From Brachionus manjavacas (Eukaryota > Rotifera > Eurotatoria > Ploima > Brachionidae), in contig JAHQIY010000007.1 of assembly GCA_019054805.1 (NCBI GenBank), positions 2,175,501-2,239,500 on the forward strand: a DNA stretch of 64,000 bases. The letters are read 5' to 3'. A program made the position numbers and the translations under genes. This document shows positions 11,523 to 35,559 of this stretch, one piece after another (within the stretch, counting starts at the first letter, position 1; every line of letters starts with the position of its first letter). The notes below the pieces were generated by a model that worked only from the letters and a program-made list of their open reading frames with translations, did not search any database and was not told where the DNA came from.

Positions 11523-13225
11523 AATCGAGAGGTCAGTATTAGCAAATTAAATGGCTTTAACTGTTTTCGTCGCGATCGTGGTAGTAAAGGCGGAGGAGTT
11601 TGTATCTACGTAAGCGAGACGTTAACAGCAAATTTAGTTGAAGAACCTGAGTTTTTGGTAGACTCGGTTGAGCAAGTCTGGTGCACAATCAGACTAGAAC
11701 ATGAGAAAATATTGGTGGGCTGTATTTATCGCCCAAACAATTTGCACGACAGTGAGATATGTGAGATTTTTTGTAAGGCTCGGCTATTGTTAAAATCAAA
11801 GGGATTTCAATTTTCCAAGAATAAACTGGAGCCGCTCAGGCGTACCTTTTGGCAACCATTTGAATGAGGGAGACCAATCGTTCATAGATATCATCAATGA
11901 TTGTTTTCTCTACCAAAATGTCTATTTTCCGACTTTTCGAACAAATAAATATGCTAGCACACTCGAATTGATTTTCACAGAGTCCGGAAATCGCGTTATC
12001 GATATCGCCTGCAGCCCGGCTCTAGGCGATATTGAAAAAGCCCATCAAAGCATAATCTGGAAGTATGACTTAAAGCATGATTCGCGAGTTTCCAGACTAC
12101 TAAATCGGCCAAGATATGTGTATCACAAAGCTGATTTTGAATTACTGAATGATTTCTTTAATTCAATAAACTGGCTAGAAGATCTTAAAACGCTTTCAGT
12201 TCAGAGCTCATATGACAAATTCATTCAAGTTTACAGCGAAGCTTGTGCTAGATTTGTCCCGGTTAAGCGTACCAAAGGAGATAAAAAGCCGCCATGGCTT
12301 AAACCAGATGTTAAAAAAGCCATCAGATCGAAAATTGCAAGTTGGGACGTTTATATCAACAGTGGCAAAGATGAAAGTGCCTACCGAGAATATAAGAAGG
12401 CTCGAAATTTCGCAAAAAACTTGATAAACAAGAAAATATACGAGTTTGAGGCTCAAATTGCAAGTGAGGCAAAGTCAAATCCAAAAATTCTTTTCAGTTA
12501 TGTCAAAAGCAAACAAGTGATCAAAGATCAGATAAGGCTTATACGTACTAAGGACGGAACTGCACTGACTGATATGCAATGTATAGCCGATGAGTTAAAC
12601 AACCACTTTAGCTCAGTTTTTATTGCTGATACGGATTCAACACATCCAAGACTTGAGTCAAGAATAAAAACATCATGCGATCAGATAAGCGAGCTCTTAC
12701 TTAACACGGAGGTAATACATAAACGGTTATTAAGGATTGATGGTAACAAATCATCAGGACCTGATGATGTGCACCCGTTAATTCTTAAAAAGTGTGCAGA
12801 TAGTCTCGCAGTTCCATTGAGCATCATTTTCGGCAAATCGGCAAGCGAGGCGACCATTCCGCGTCAGTGGAAAGTTGCTAATGTGACACCAATTTTCAAA
12901 AAAGGAATTCGATCAGAGCCAGGTAACTATAGGCCTGTTTCTCTCACTTCTATCCCATGTAAGATCATGGAGGGAATCATCCGTGACCACATTTGCGCCT
13001 ATCTCAACACTAAGGGATTTATAAACGATAAACAACACGGATTTGTTCCTCGTAAATCATGCGCTACGAATTTGCTTCAATCACAGGATTACATCACAAA
13101 GTGCTTTGCGGAGAAGAAATGTTTAGATATTTTCTTTGCCGATTTTGAGAAAGCCTTTGATAGAGTTTCCCATCCAAAGCTGCTCTTTAAACTTAAAGAG
13201 ATCGGCTTAAGTGGATCTAATTCAA
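11523..13225 (+). mobile_element. LINE family A (CR1-like) fragment truncated at both ends
   Basis: An endonuclease segment (SKGGGVCIYV, EQVWCTIRLEHEKILVGCIY) leads into GDFNFPRINWS after a one-base frameshift near 11,800. A long open frame (11,860 to about 13,220) follows. It holds the linker and reverse transcriptase fingers/palm: GNKSSGPDDVHPLILKKC, NYRPVSLTSIPCKIMEGIIR, QHGFVPRKSCATNLL and DIFFADFEKAFDRVSHPKLL, in which the first catalytic Asp is present. The element stops abruptly after KEIGLSG and continues as Ig-domain sequence, so the YADD box, thumb and 3' tail are absent. Compared with the other LINEs here its frame is little decayed. Confidence 0.85.
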
Positions 13226-13735
13226 AGATGGCAAGCTCGTACCGACCTCAACTAGATTCACAATTGACATTGACTTTAGTACGGGAGTGTTATTCTAGCG
13301 TGCAAGATTGAGAGCTACCCCAGATCTAAGTTGACTTGGTTCAAAATGTACTGACTCAACCTGAGGCCAAATGCTACACTACTGAATACGTTTTGAGCAC
13401 CAATGTTGCCACACTCAAGATTGACCAAAGCTTGCTGATCGACTTAGGAGGCTATTTGGTTTTGGCTGAGAATCCGGCTGATCGTGATCAAACCCACTGA
13501 ACTGTGTTTATTCAGCAGCAATTTCTCAATGTGGACAGCACTCCGATAGTTGACCTGAAGCGTTTAAACACTTGGAACAAGCTCAGTTGCGCAAACTGTC
13601 TTTGGAAGATGTCGAGGACAATTGTCCACCAATTGTTATCATACCTCTGTAGGATATTAAGCTGACTGAGGGTGAACCTGTTATGCTTATGAGAAAAATT
13701 AATGGAAAACCAAACCCAAAGGTGAGTTGACAATT
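13226..13735 (+). pseudogene. Ig-domain remnant, titin/Sallimus-like (right part)
   Basis: With a few stops and shifts this reads KDGKLVPTSTRFTIDIDFST, then NVATLKIDQSLLIDLGGYLV and LAENPADRDQT, then a linker AFKHLEQAQLRKLSLEDVED. The start of a further Ig domain follows (CPPIVIIPL, stop, DIKLTEGEPVMLMRKINGKP, NPK), with a good donor GTGAGT at about 13,722. Family knowledge: KDGK...RF and LTEGEPV...GKPNPK are hallmarks of titin/twitchin/Sallimus Ig repeats. The preserved exon edge argues for a duplicated genomic gene piece, not a processed cDNA copy. Confidence 0.5.
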
Positions 13736-25313
<11,578 letters not shown>

Positions 25314-26109
25314 AATTTTGTATTTTATGTTTGTTTTTTATTTTAATTTAGTACTTTTTTATTAAATGGATTAAAAATTGAAATTAAATTAAATTTTTGC
25401 TTTTAATTAATTATTTAATAAATGGTTACATTTTCTAGTTGGAGATAATTTTCTTTTTTTGCTAGATTATTTTTTTTGAATAAAAATAGACTTAAGTTGT
25501 TTAGACAATTAAATTAATTTTTCTGCCACAAAATAAAAATGATAGTTTTTTTTTTATTGTTTTAAAAAAACAAAAAATAATAAGTAGATATTTATTTAAA
25601 AAAAAAGATACTAATTTTTATTCATGAAAAAAGAATCTAATTTTAGCCAATTTGTTTTACGACTTTCTTTGAGCATCGAGTTGAAATTTGTGTGGTCTAC
25701 CTTTCAGAATTTTAGCTGGATAATCTTCTATTTAATTCAACACATTCGATTGAGAACATAATTGTTCCTCAACTTTCAATTTTCAAGTCAAGTCCAAGTC
25801 TTAACTTGACTTGATTTTCTTTTTCAGTAAAAAGTCAAATTAAGACTTCAGTTGCTGATGTAATCAAGCTTTGTTATTAAGGTGACATCTTTTTGCTGAA
25901 CAAATTCAGTCATTTTTATGATTACAACCATCTCATAGACAATTCCCTTGCCAAGCTTTTTAAATGGTTATGGATCTTCTTTGACAATATCAAGCACTGT
26001 GTCATCTGTGTTGAAATTTGGGAATGGTTGATTATGTGATAGACATTCTATTTTATGTTCCTTGATTATTTATTTATCTTTTGTTTAGTATTTAGTTTTT
26101 TACTAAAAA
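25314..26109. other. NF1 3' flank and spacer
   Basis: No gene. Possible polyadenylation hexamers are plentiful but uninformative at this base composition. Confidence 0.5.
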
Positions 26110-26114
26110 ACTAA

Positions 26115-26330
26115 TTATACAATGGAGTCGAGAATTTAAAGATATTTTGATTCGGGGTCAGCTTTATATTCTTCCACCAGTATGAAAACTAATGGAGTAC
26201 AATGATTCAGTTCAAAAAAGTCAATTTGAAAGTCTATTTGTTTACATTTTAAGTTTATTTAAGGCTTCATCCATTTTGCATAGTGATGTAAAATGATGGA
26301 GTGAGTATCATATTTTAGTTAAATAGTTAT
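26115..26330 (-). mobile_element. LINE family B, short 3' RT fragment
   Basis: It aligns with the reverse-strand LINE at about 27,480-27,690. Shared words include ATGGAGTCGAG, TTTAAAGATAT, TTCCACCAGT and GAGTATCATATTT. These encode the end of the RT ORF (the VRLVEEYKEGY-type C-terminus). It is a decayed partial copy in the same orientation as the next two. Confidence 0.65.
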
Positions 26331-26597
26331 TATAATTGACCGAACTGAATTTAAGAAGAAGTAGAAGAAGAAGTAGAAGATTCTATTAATAGACTACTAT
26401 AACTATTATTTTTTTTGAAATTGAAATCAAGTTCATTTAAAATTTTTTTTTTATTTTAAATAATTTTAATTGTGTTTAGACTTATTATGCTAGTATTAAA
26501 CACAAATCTGCCATGTGACTTAACTAACAAATTCTAAGTTAAAAAGAAAAAGTTAAAACAATTTTGTCGAACATTTATTAGACTCTGTTTTTCATTT

Positions 26598-26664
26598 AGC
26601 ACGGGGCTAAAAGGGAGGTTAACGACCATTTCAAACTGCCCGGTGTGTTCCCCAAACTATTATT
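26598..26664 (+). repeat. Unclassified dispersed repeat, copy 2
   Basis: Forward-strand counterpart of the block at 4461-4528, with GGGGCTAAAAGGGAGGTTAA, TTTCAAACTGCCCGG and CCCCAAACTATTA. See the first copy. Confidence 0.5.
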
Positions 26665-27289
26665 TTAATAAAAAAATAAAAAATAAATATATTTACTATA
26701 ACTAAATTTTTACTGGTTTATTTAATGTATTATCACATGTGTTAAATGACCCATTCTTAAATTATCGTGACAAATGAAAAAATAAATTTAACTCAAATAA
26801 ACACCTTAGAGGAATATTTAAAATAGGAAAAAGTTTAAAATTAAAGTTAAAGAACTTTACCATATCTTATCAACTATCAAAATTATATAAAAATAAATTA
26901 AAAGCTTCTTTTAAATTTTGTTTTTAAAAAAAAAATTTACTAAATAATATTAATAAAAAAAGATTTTGTCATAATTAAAATTATGTACAAACTTTTAATT
27001 AGATTATTATCAATTAATGTGCAATCTTAAGTTTTAAAATTTTATTTAATTCTTATTTCTATTTAGGAAAAACTCTTGATTTGTATGCTGAAAGAAAGGC
27101 GTTTAACCTTAAATTGATGTGTCATTTTTTAAAATTATACTAAATTGAAAAATACGTAAAAATTTAAAGTATGACTTTAAAATCAATGCATTAAATTTTT
27201 GAGTCCACTTATTTTCAGGTAAGATACGTGAAAATAAAAATTATTAGTACCCGTAACTTACGTGTAAATAAAAAAATTTTTAAATCTTA

Positions 27290-29835
27290 CTATTTATTTA
27301 TTTATTTGTATATCTGTACCGAGCTAAGGCTTCTTCAGATTAAAAAAAAAAATAATTAGTTAAAATAAGTTAAATTAAAAGAAAATTAAAAATAGATATA
27401 TTGAAATAGATAAAAATAGGATACATATTTTTAAATGTCTGATTTTTCGGGGAAAAAAGAAAAAATAGTAAGGTAGCAATTACTCAATGGAGTCGAGCAT
27501 TTAAAGATATCTTGATAACCTTCTTTGTATTCCTCCACCAGTCTGACAACCAATGGAATAGAATGACTCATTCCTGCCCTAACATCTCTCACTCAACTCA
27601 AACAGTCGATTCGAGACTGTTAATAAATTTAGTTTATTAAAGGCCTCGTGATGCATCATGTTGGAAAGAGTATCATATTTCAGTTTCAAGATGGATCTTA
27701 CTGCTGAATTTTGAATCACTTGTATTTTTTTTATGTTAGTTTCTGTGAGTGAATTTAAACAAGGAAAAGCATAATCTAGAATTGATCCTATTAAGGATTT
27801 GTATAGATTTCCTAATGTTTTGGGTTTAAGGCCCCATTTTTTATTCGATAGATATTTAATAATATTTAGTCTTGAGTTACAGCGCTTTTTTATCTCATCC
27901 ACCATTAAACTAAATGTAAGTTTTGAGTCTAATGTAACCTAAGAACTTAACTTTTTCTTTTAGATTTGAACTGTTTTCATATAATTTTAGGTCAAGATTG
28001 GTTTTTTCTCTAGAGTTTTTTGCAAAGATCGTGTAACATGACTTTTCAAAAAACATTTTCATTTTCCATTTGAAAGCCATTTTTCAATTTCTTTTAAGTA
28101 CTTATTAATTAAACACTCGAGATTTCCTTTCTTTTTAAAAATAAAAAAGATAGCCAAGTCAATCGCAAAAAGAAGAGATTATTGGCTAGGTCTTATTTCT
28201 TTTAGGTACGTCATTTATGAAAATGCTGATTAGAAGCGGACTAATTACTGATCCTTGTGGAACCCCTGCTTTAATTAAGTATTGGTCACTCAAATGTCCG
28301 TTTACTTTTACTTTAAAAGATCTGGAATCGAGAAATGATCTGATCCAGTAAATAAGATAAGGAAGAAGTATATTTAATTAGCTTATAAGTTAGTGCATCA
28401 TGCCAAACTTTATCAAAAGCTTTAAAAATGTCAAAATACAAACAGCTAACTTTTTTCTTTCCATTAAAACACTCTACTACTTATTGTATAAGAAAATAAA
28501 GATTATCCGCTGTGCGCCTATGTTTTCTAAATCCTGATTGCTCATTAATAAGTAGGTTATTTCTTTCAAGAAAATTGTATATTCTTGTTTAAATAATACG
28601 TTAAAGAAACTTACCAAGGCAACTTATCATACTAATTGGACGATAGTCAGAAGGGTCTTTAGTGGGAGGAGATTTCTTTGGGATCATAGTTATACATGTT
28701 ATTTTCCAAGATTTTGGGACTTTACCTTGTTCCAAACTCATGTTAAAAAGTTGACTTAATTCAATTAGAGTCTCATAAGGGAGATTTTTTAACATTAAGT
28801 TCGGATGCGATCTATACCAGATCCTCCCACTTCTTTTAACTTTTTTAAAGGGCATTTAATTTCTGAAACAGTAATTGGCTCATTCAGATTATTTAGTACT
28901 TGTTTTTTTTGGAAATCTGAGATTCTATCTGCTATTTCACTATCACTCTCAGATATATCAAAATCTGAATGAGGACTAAAAGTTGTCTTTAAGATATTTC
29001 CGAATATTTCTCCTTTATCTTTATTTGTATTAAACAATTTTCCATGGGGATTTGCCTAGAACATTTCTTTGATCTAAATTTATTTATTTTCCTCCAAAAT
29101 GGTCTACTAGATAATGGGTTTTTTTCCATTTTGTTAATAAATTCTTCTCAGTTTTGATTCCAAAAATCCTTTTAGTTTAAACGTAATTCAGATTTTAACT
29201 TATTAAATGTCATTTTTAGAGAAGGACATCTTGTTTTCTGAAAAATTCTTCGAATTTCCTACGTTCTTTAATTAGTAATACAACGTTCTTCGGTAGACTC
29301 GATTTAAAAAATTTCTGAGATTGAAAAGAAATACTTTTTTGGGCCGCATTCATGATTTTCAATGAAATTTGCTCATTCAGTTTATCAATATTTACGAGAG
29401 AACTAATGTTTAGGTTTGAGGATCTAAGTAATATTGGACAAGCCCCCAATTTGCTTTTTTGAAATTAAATTAAAACTTGTCGACTTAATTGTTTTATAAT
29501 GCTCAATTGATATGTTTGCCTGAACTGGAAAATTATCACTTAACATTTCATGATCCACCAAGACTTTGAAGTCCAGTATCTTATCTGCTAATGAAGATGG
29601 TATCAGAAAAAGATCAAGTATTTCAAAATGTTAAGACTTTAATCTGTTAAATGTCGGCGTCCTTTCGTTAATTACAGAGAGATTAAGTTTGCTAAGTATT
29701 TTTTCTAGAAATTGACCGTTTTCATTCTCACCTAAACAACCTAAGCTTCTGGCCTTCGCATTTAGATCTCTCTCTAGAATAAATTTTCCACACCTCTTAG
29801 AGATATCTAGAAAAGTTCAAAGGGACTATATGAGA
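27290..29835 (-). mobile_element. LINE family B, 5'-truncated, catalytic box mutated
   Basis: Read 5'->3' on the reverse strand: the endonuclease end (GKFILERDLNAKARSLGCLG, INERTPTFNRL), then a linker (29,216-29,449), then RT segments. The RT segments are LSQLFNMSLEQGKVPKSW and SDYRPISMISCLGKFL (28,601-28,855), YFDIFKAFDKVWHDALTYKL (about 28,390-28,440) and KAGVPQGSVISPLL (about 28,250). Then comes FAIDLAIFF (about 28,150), where families keep F/YADD. The C-terminus is at 27,579-27,905 (QVIQNSAVRSILKLKYDTLS). The 3' tail is CTGAAGAAGCCTTAGCTCGG, TACAG and (AAAT)n near 27,300. Stops and shifts break the ORF and one catalytic Asp is replaced. It is inactive. Confidence 0.85.
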
Positions 29836-30233
29836 TGGATTTTACAGACTAAAAACAAAAAGTTTCGTGTTTTTTAAATTTTATCTTGATGCAAAGAAGC
29901 TCCGCATTAAAGTGGTCAAATGAGTTTTCTTGTTTAAACTCAATTCCCTCTTTTATTTGAAATAAATAATATCTTACCTGAAGGAAAAATCTTTTATTTT
30001 CATGCATGTGTAAATTTAAATAAAAAAAAAACAAATCAAACAGATAATGATAAAAGATGAATACTGAAACCTAGCTTTTATGTATAAAAATTGGACTTAT
30101 AAATTTTTAAATACTTACGTCGATCCAAATTCAATTTCAGTTTCATCAACTGGTTTTGTTGATCAGAGCGGCTAAAAAAAAGCCAAATATCTTTTCAATT
30201 TTTGTTGGCTTACTAATATATGTTATGAAATTA

Positions 30234-32865
30234 ATTAATTTATTTTTTTTATCTGCGCAGAGCTAAAGCTCCTTCAGATTAAAAATTAAAAAAAAAAAAA
30301 ACAAAAATGTAAAGAAAAAATATAAGAAAAATTAAAAAAAGTTAAAATATAATAAAAAGACAATTAAAAATTGACAAATTGTAAGAGGAGACATGAAAAG
30401 TATTTAAGTATTGGACTGTTCAGGAATGAAAGAAGAAATAGTAAGATAGCAATTACACAATGAAGTTGGGTATTCAACATACCTTGATTCAAAACCCGCT
30501 TTATATTCATCAACCATCTTGACAACCAATAAAACAGAATGACGCAGTCAGTTCTATTAAATGATTCTACAATTTTTTGAACAAGGAAGAAGAGATTATC
30601 AGCGGTTCGTCGAATTTATCTAATATTTTGTGGTAAATTTTTTAACATAATGTAATCAATTTGGTGTTGTCCCGAAGCTGCTTCCTTTTTTAACCTTTTT
30701 ATCGATGATGTGATCTCATTAGTGCTAACAGGCTCGTCGAATTTACATTGATTTTCCTAATTAAAAAACTCAAGATTAAAATCAATTATTTCTCTATCTT
30801 TTTGCGGATTTATTAGATCATTCGCAAAAAGATTCGGATTAAATGTTTTTTGAAGAAATTCACTAAAAATGGTAGCCTTTTCTTCATCATTTCTAATTAT
30901 TATTAGAGATTAATGTAGATATTGATCCAGAGCAATTCTCGATCGAAACTTATTAATTTTATTCCAGAATGGTCTACTTGAAAGCGGATTTTTCTCAATT
31001 TTTTAAATAAAATCAAACCAGTTTTGATTGCAAAAATTTTTAAAATGTTTCTTAACTCTAAAGTCATTTGGTTGAATATTTTTTTAGTATTTTGACAACG
31101 AGTTTTTTTAAATATTCTTATTATTTTTCCTGCGTTCCTTAATTAAAATGACAATTTTCAGGGGGAGACTTGTTATGAAAATTCTATTTTTTTGGTATGG
31201 AATGCTTTTTTGAACTGCAAAAATTAATTTTTTGTTAATTTCTTCATTTAATTCGTCAATTGATTCTGAATTTAATCCTTAGTTTTGACCATTTAGGTTC
31301 TCACGGAATAGAAACCAATTTGCTTTTTTATAGTTAAGCTTCTTTGGTTGCGTTTTAGGGATAACTGAGTGGTCAAAATATATGCATGCCTAAATTGGGA
31401 AATGATCACTTGTCATATCTTGATTATTTAAAACCATAAAATCAGTGATTTTATCAATCTAAGAATAAATCAAGAATTTCGAAATATTCTCTATTGAATA
31501 TGTTAAAGGTTGATCATTTATTAATAATTACTGTAAAATTAAGCTCGATAATAATGCTTTCAAAAATGATTCCATTTCGTTTTCTCTTTAGCATCCTATT
31601 TGTTTTGTTTTGGCATTTAAGTCACTCCCGAGAACATAATATTTACAATTCCTATTTATCTTTTGGAATATACTAAAATCAAGAAGTTTTTTAGGTGGAT
31701 TATATATACTGAATATGTATACTTTACTTTTTATGGATTTATTTTGATACAAACTAATTCAGAAGACAATGCATCTAACGAAAAGTCTTTGAAAAACTCT
31801 AATTCTATCTTTACTAAAATTACTATTCCTCCACCATGCTTAATGCGTGATTAACTTATTGATTTTTAATTATTAAAATTTTAGAAAATTTTTAATTTAC
31901 TCGATTTAATTTTTTTTTCATTAAGTAATACAATATCATCGAAAAATTGGGTCAAAAAAGTTCCCTAGAGGCTAATCTTGCTGGGGAGATGAGAACAATT
32001 CCAATGAGTAATTACTTGTTTTATTAAGAGCTTTTGTTCTTAAAATTGATTTATTTGTCTTCTTGTTCATTCTAAATTTTCTTTTAAGCTGTTTTGTCTG
32101 GAAGTTAACTGAACAATATCGTTGGATGATTGATTTACTTGGTTTGAACATTCAGTTATTGAACTGTTTGATTCAGACTCGAAAGTATTGTCGTTTTCAT
32201 TTTCAAAGGCAAGTAATCGTTTCTTTGATTCTTTTTCGGTGAGCTCTTTATTAATTGGATCAGATTCGGTAAATATCTTGATTTGATTTTTGGTTTTGAA
32301 AAAATTTTAGTCTCATTTTGATCATTTGAGCGTCCATTGACAGGTGACTGACATTGCGCTAGAAACCGTATAAACGACTTACAAAAGCGTCTTCTTAAAC
32401 TGGAGTTTATAGGTCTTGTGGAATAATTTGGGATATTACATCATTGAAATCTGTTGGCTGATATCCAGGTGTTTTTGGCATCACATTTTCATCATTATCT
32501 TTTTGGTAAACTTCAATTATTGATTGTATTACTTCTTGGTCAATGTAAAGATCATTGTGGTCGATCTTTTTCCTCTCAAGCGACTTAGGCTTTTCGGCAA
32601 TTGAGCATTTTTGTGTCAAGTGTCCTTTCTAATTACACTTTTCGCATAATGTTTCTTTGACAGGGCATTTCGCTATGTTGTGTTCTTCATCATCATAAAA
32701 ATAGCATTTCTGCTTTTGTCAAACAATTCACACAACACACTCTAAACCATGAATTATTGTGGGGCCTGACAAGCTTCCAATAATGTTCTCAACTTCTTTT
32801 GGAAATGATATTCTCACTCTTCTGACACCAATGTATAAATAAAACTTATGGAAAATCAAGAAAAC
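30234..32865 (-). mobile_element. LINE family B, longest copy with ORF1, internally deleted
   Basis: The 5' part on the reverse strand encodes an ORF1 with YIGVRRVRISFPKEVENIIG and GSLSGPTIIHGLECVV. A damaged and then a good CCHC knuckle follow (CEKC...GHLTQKC: C-x2-C-x4-H-x4-C). ORF1 ends near 32,407 with NDVISQIIPQDL. An endonuclease segment follows (KHGGGIVILVK, about 31,825), then the linker (31,030-31,370). Most of the RT is deleted around 30,560-30,660: text matching 28.8 kb jumps to text matching 28.5 kb and then to the 3' end. The tail near 30,240-30,280 matches the family consensus. The CCHC ORF1 plus APE endonuclease plus RT layout is typical of Jockey/CR1-superfamily LINEs. Confidence 0.8.
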
Positions 32866-33898
32866 TTGGAAATGTACTAATTTCTCTTAAATCCTTGTAA
32901 ATATTTTTTTTTATTTTTATTTTAATTAAGTGAAAATAAAAAATATTTGTAAATCGTAAACGCATCTTAAGTGTTACAAATTTTCTATTTATTTTCAGGC
33001 ATTTTATGTGAAAATGAACTTATTCTAAATTTTTTGTCCATTATTTTCTAAATTGAAAATTTTCTTAATATAATAAAGTTTTTCAAAGAAAATAAAAAAG
33101 ACAATAAAAAAAAATTAAAAACAATATATTTTTTTCTCAAAATAAAAATTATCTGGTCTTAATTGAAAGCCAAATTCGTCTAGCCATATTTTGGTTATTA
33201 ATTATTTAAAAGCTAGGCAACGAAACGTTTCATTCCAAAATAATTTTTAATTTTTTAATTATCAATTTTTTATTGATGTTGCCAACCATTAAAACAATCT
33301 TTTTTTTCTCATAATTTTCATTGAAACTTTTATTTATAATTTTTTCTATTAAATAAAAATTTAAAAAGTAGCTTAGTATTCATCTATTAAAAATTAGATA
33401 ATTATTTTAAAGGTTTTTAAATGATTTTTTTATTTTTTGTAGTATTTACCGCTGCATGTTAGTGAAAGTATGTAATAATTTCGTGCGTTTTATAAGATCT
33501 CCTTACCACAACTTTTTTCGAGTCATGCCATTCAAATTTTGACTTAAAGTTTATTAATTTTTTCAGCACTAATTGTGTTTGTTTGGTTGAAAATTAATTA
33601 AAATTTTCCTTAAATTCATTTTTAGATTTTAAAATGCAAATTAGCAAAATTTTAAATTGGGATATTACTTTTAATTTTTAAAATTAATAATTTATTCATT
33701 CATGTTTAAAATAATCTAGCATTTTTTAACTCGATAAGTTTTAGATTAAAAATATTTTGAATTATTTTATCGTTTCTTTGGTGACATATACAACTAAAAA
33801 TTGGAAAAATAGAGATCAAAAACTGAAAGTCTAGAGTGAATATTCGCTTTTAGCTTTTTTTATCTCAAAAATATTGACAAATGTAAACTTTATGACAA
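32866..33898. other. Spacer
   Basis: AT-rich, no gene seen. The end must contain the 5' region of the glycosyltransferase. An out-of-frame ATG at 33,893 opens a short upstream ORF overlapping the start at 33,899. Confidence 0.5.
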
Positions 33899-35128
33899 AT
33901 GAATTTAAAAAAAAAGCTTTTTTATAGTATTTTAATATTTTCTTCATTGATCACATGGATTTTAAATAGAAGTAAAAATAATCAATTTGGCAAAGATGTC
34001 GAAATTTTTAAACAAAAGAATTTAACAATTAATTCGACTTTTGAAGATAAGTTAGAAATGATTACCGAAACTTTTTGCAGCTATAAGAACGAAAAAACTG
34101 AGCTTGGAGAATGCTTGAAAAATTTGTCAAAACTCGATGACGAAATTCAAATCAAACGATCTGAAAACAAGTACTATAACCCTTGTGATGATTGCATTAC
34201 TGTTGAAGGACGTAAAATGCCAATTTATCACCACACATTTTGGCAATTAAGTGAAACTCAAAACTCGTCAGTTTATAAATTTAAGCGTCGTGTTTTATTT
34301 CTTAATGTGATGTCTTTTTTATATTCCCAAAATCTATGTTGTAGCAAGTACATTTTTTGGAAGTTGAAAAATTTCCCGATCGAAATAGAAGCCGCTCTAG
34401 TCAAAAAATTTTCTAAATTCATAAAAAATGAAACATTTGAAATCATTGAATTTGATATAGTCAAACTCTGTGAAAAATCCAAAAATTTAAATGGATCCAT
34501 CATAAACCAGTATCCAATTTGTAAAGAAAACCGTGAAATGCGCTATTTTAGTTTGATTTCTCTGAGTGATTTGGTCAGGTTCATTGTGCTAGATCTCTAC
34601 GGGGGTATATATGTTGATGGAGATGTCATTTTTCTGAAAGAGACAAATCTTTTATGGAAACAGAACTTTGTGTATAAATGGTCTTATACGAACAAAATTA
34701 ACACTGCCATAATTGGAATTAATAAATACTTTAGTGCTCATTTTAGAGATTTTTATGATAGGATATTTTCAAGAGAAAAATCTACTTCAGCGCTAATTTC
34801 TTCACTTCATCCATTTAGTTTATCAAGTAAAATAAAAGAAAATTTGTTCGGTAGATTTAAACTTAAAGTATACCATGCTTTTTTGTTCGATTCTGCATGG
34901 CTGTGCTTTGATGGAAAAATAAAGCGGATCAGTAGAGAGACCGTTTGTGGATTCGATGAATTCAACAATCGATATTTGGTTGATATTAGAAATTACTCAA
35001 TTCAAAGTTTTTTTAAGGGAGCTTTTACATATCATTTGCATTTGGTCAACTGTGGAGTCAATATACGAAATGATTCAATTTTTTATTTTTTTGAAAAATT
35101 TTATTTAAATAAACTTAACTTGGAATGA
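33899..35128 (+). CDS. Type II membrane glycosyltransferase with DXD motif (GT32-like)
   Basis: A single-exon ORF of 409 residues. Residues about 7-22 (LFYSILIFSSLITWIL) form one hydrophobic anchor after a KKK cluster, giving a type II Golgi-like topology. The luminal part has a short stem with Asn-glycosylation-type sites, then the catalytic core. SLSDLVRFIVLDLYGGIYVD runs into DGD (Asp240-Gly-Asp242), the DXD metal/nucleotide-sugar motif in the setting typical of Pfam Gly_transf_sug (PF04488), as in GT32 and alpha-1,4-glycosyltransferases. HLHLVNCGVN near the C-terminus is a plausible further active-site element. Donor and acceptor are not predictable here. The frame is intact, and no introns are needed. 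It stands alone between repeats with no related neighbour. Confidence 0.8.
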   Translation: MNLKKKLFYSILIFSSLITWILNRSKNNQFGKDVEIFKQKNLTINSTFEDKLEMITETFCSYKNEKTELGECLKNLSKLDDEIQIKRSENKYYNPCDDCITVEGRKMPIYHHTFWQLSETQNSSVYKFKRRVLFLNVMSFLYSQNLCCSKYIFWKLKNFPIEIEAALVKKFSKFIKNETFEIIEFDIVKLCEKSKNLNGSIINQYPICKENREMRYFSLISLSDLVRFIVLDLYGGIYVDGDVIFLKETNLLWKQNFVYKWSYTNKINTAIIGINKYFSAHFRDFYDRIFSREKSTSALISSLHPFSLSSKIKENLFGRFKLKVYHAFLFDSAWLCFDGKIKRISRETVCGFDEFNNRYLVDIRNYSIQSFFKGAFTYHLHLVNCGVNIRNDSIFYFFEKFYLNKLNLE

Positions 35129-35559
35129 ATTAAAATTTTGCTTAAAATTTAAATGTTATTTTGATTTCGAAGATTAGGAGAATTCTGGTTTATTTTTGAT
35201 GAGTTCGAATTTTTTCTAGCAGATATTTTTAAATAATAATGGAAAAACCTATTTTTGTTCGAATGATTTAGACTTATTTTGGAGTGTGGTTTGAATATTG
35301 AGTGCGTGTCACTCGTCTTTCACTCAACACGCATTTGCATGTGAAAATTTCAAAACATTTAAAATGCTTACTTTTTTTAAAGTAATAATTTATAGATTAA
35401 AATTTATATAATTTAAATAGAATACCTCAAATTTTAATTTTTTTCCACAAGTATTAAATAAAATTTCTCAACTATTAAAATTATACAATTCAAAATTAAT
35501 TTTTTTTTAAACTAAAGTTTGGTTCATTTGCTGACACTGATCTTTTAAAATGACACTTT

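Noticed and set aside
31494-31854. Forward-strand open frames at 31.5-31.85 kb
   Set aside because: They are antisense to the LINE B endonuclease, whose motifs (KHGGGIVILVK) are on the reverse strand.
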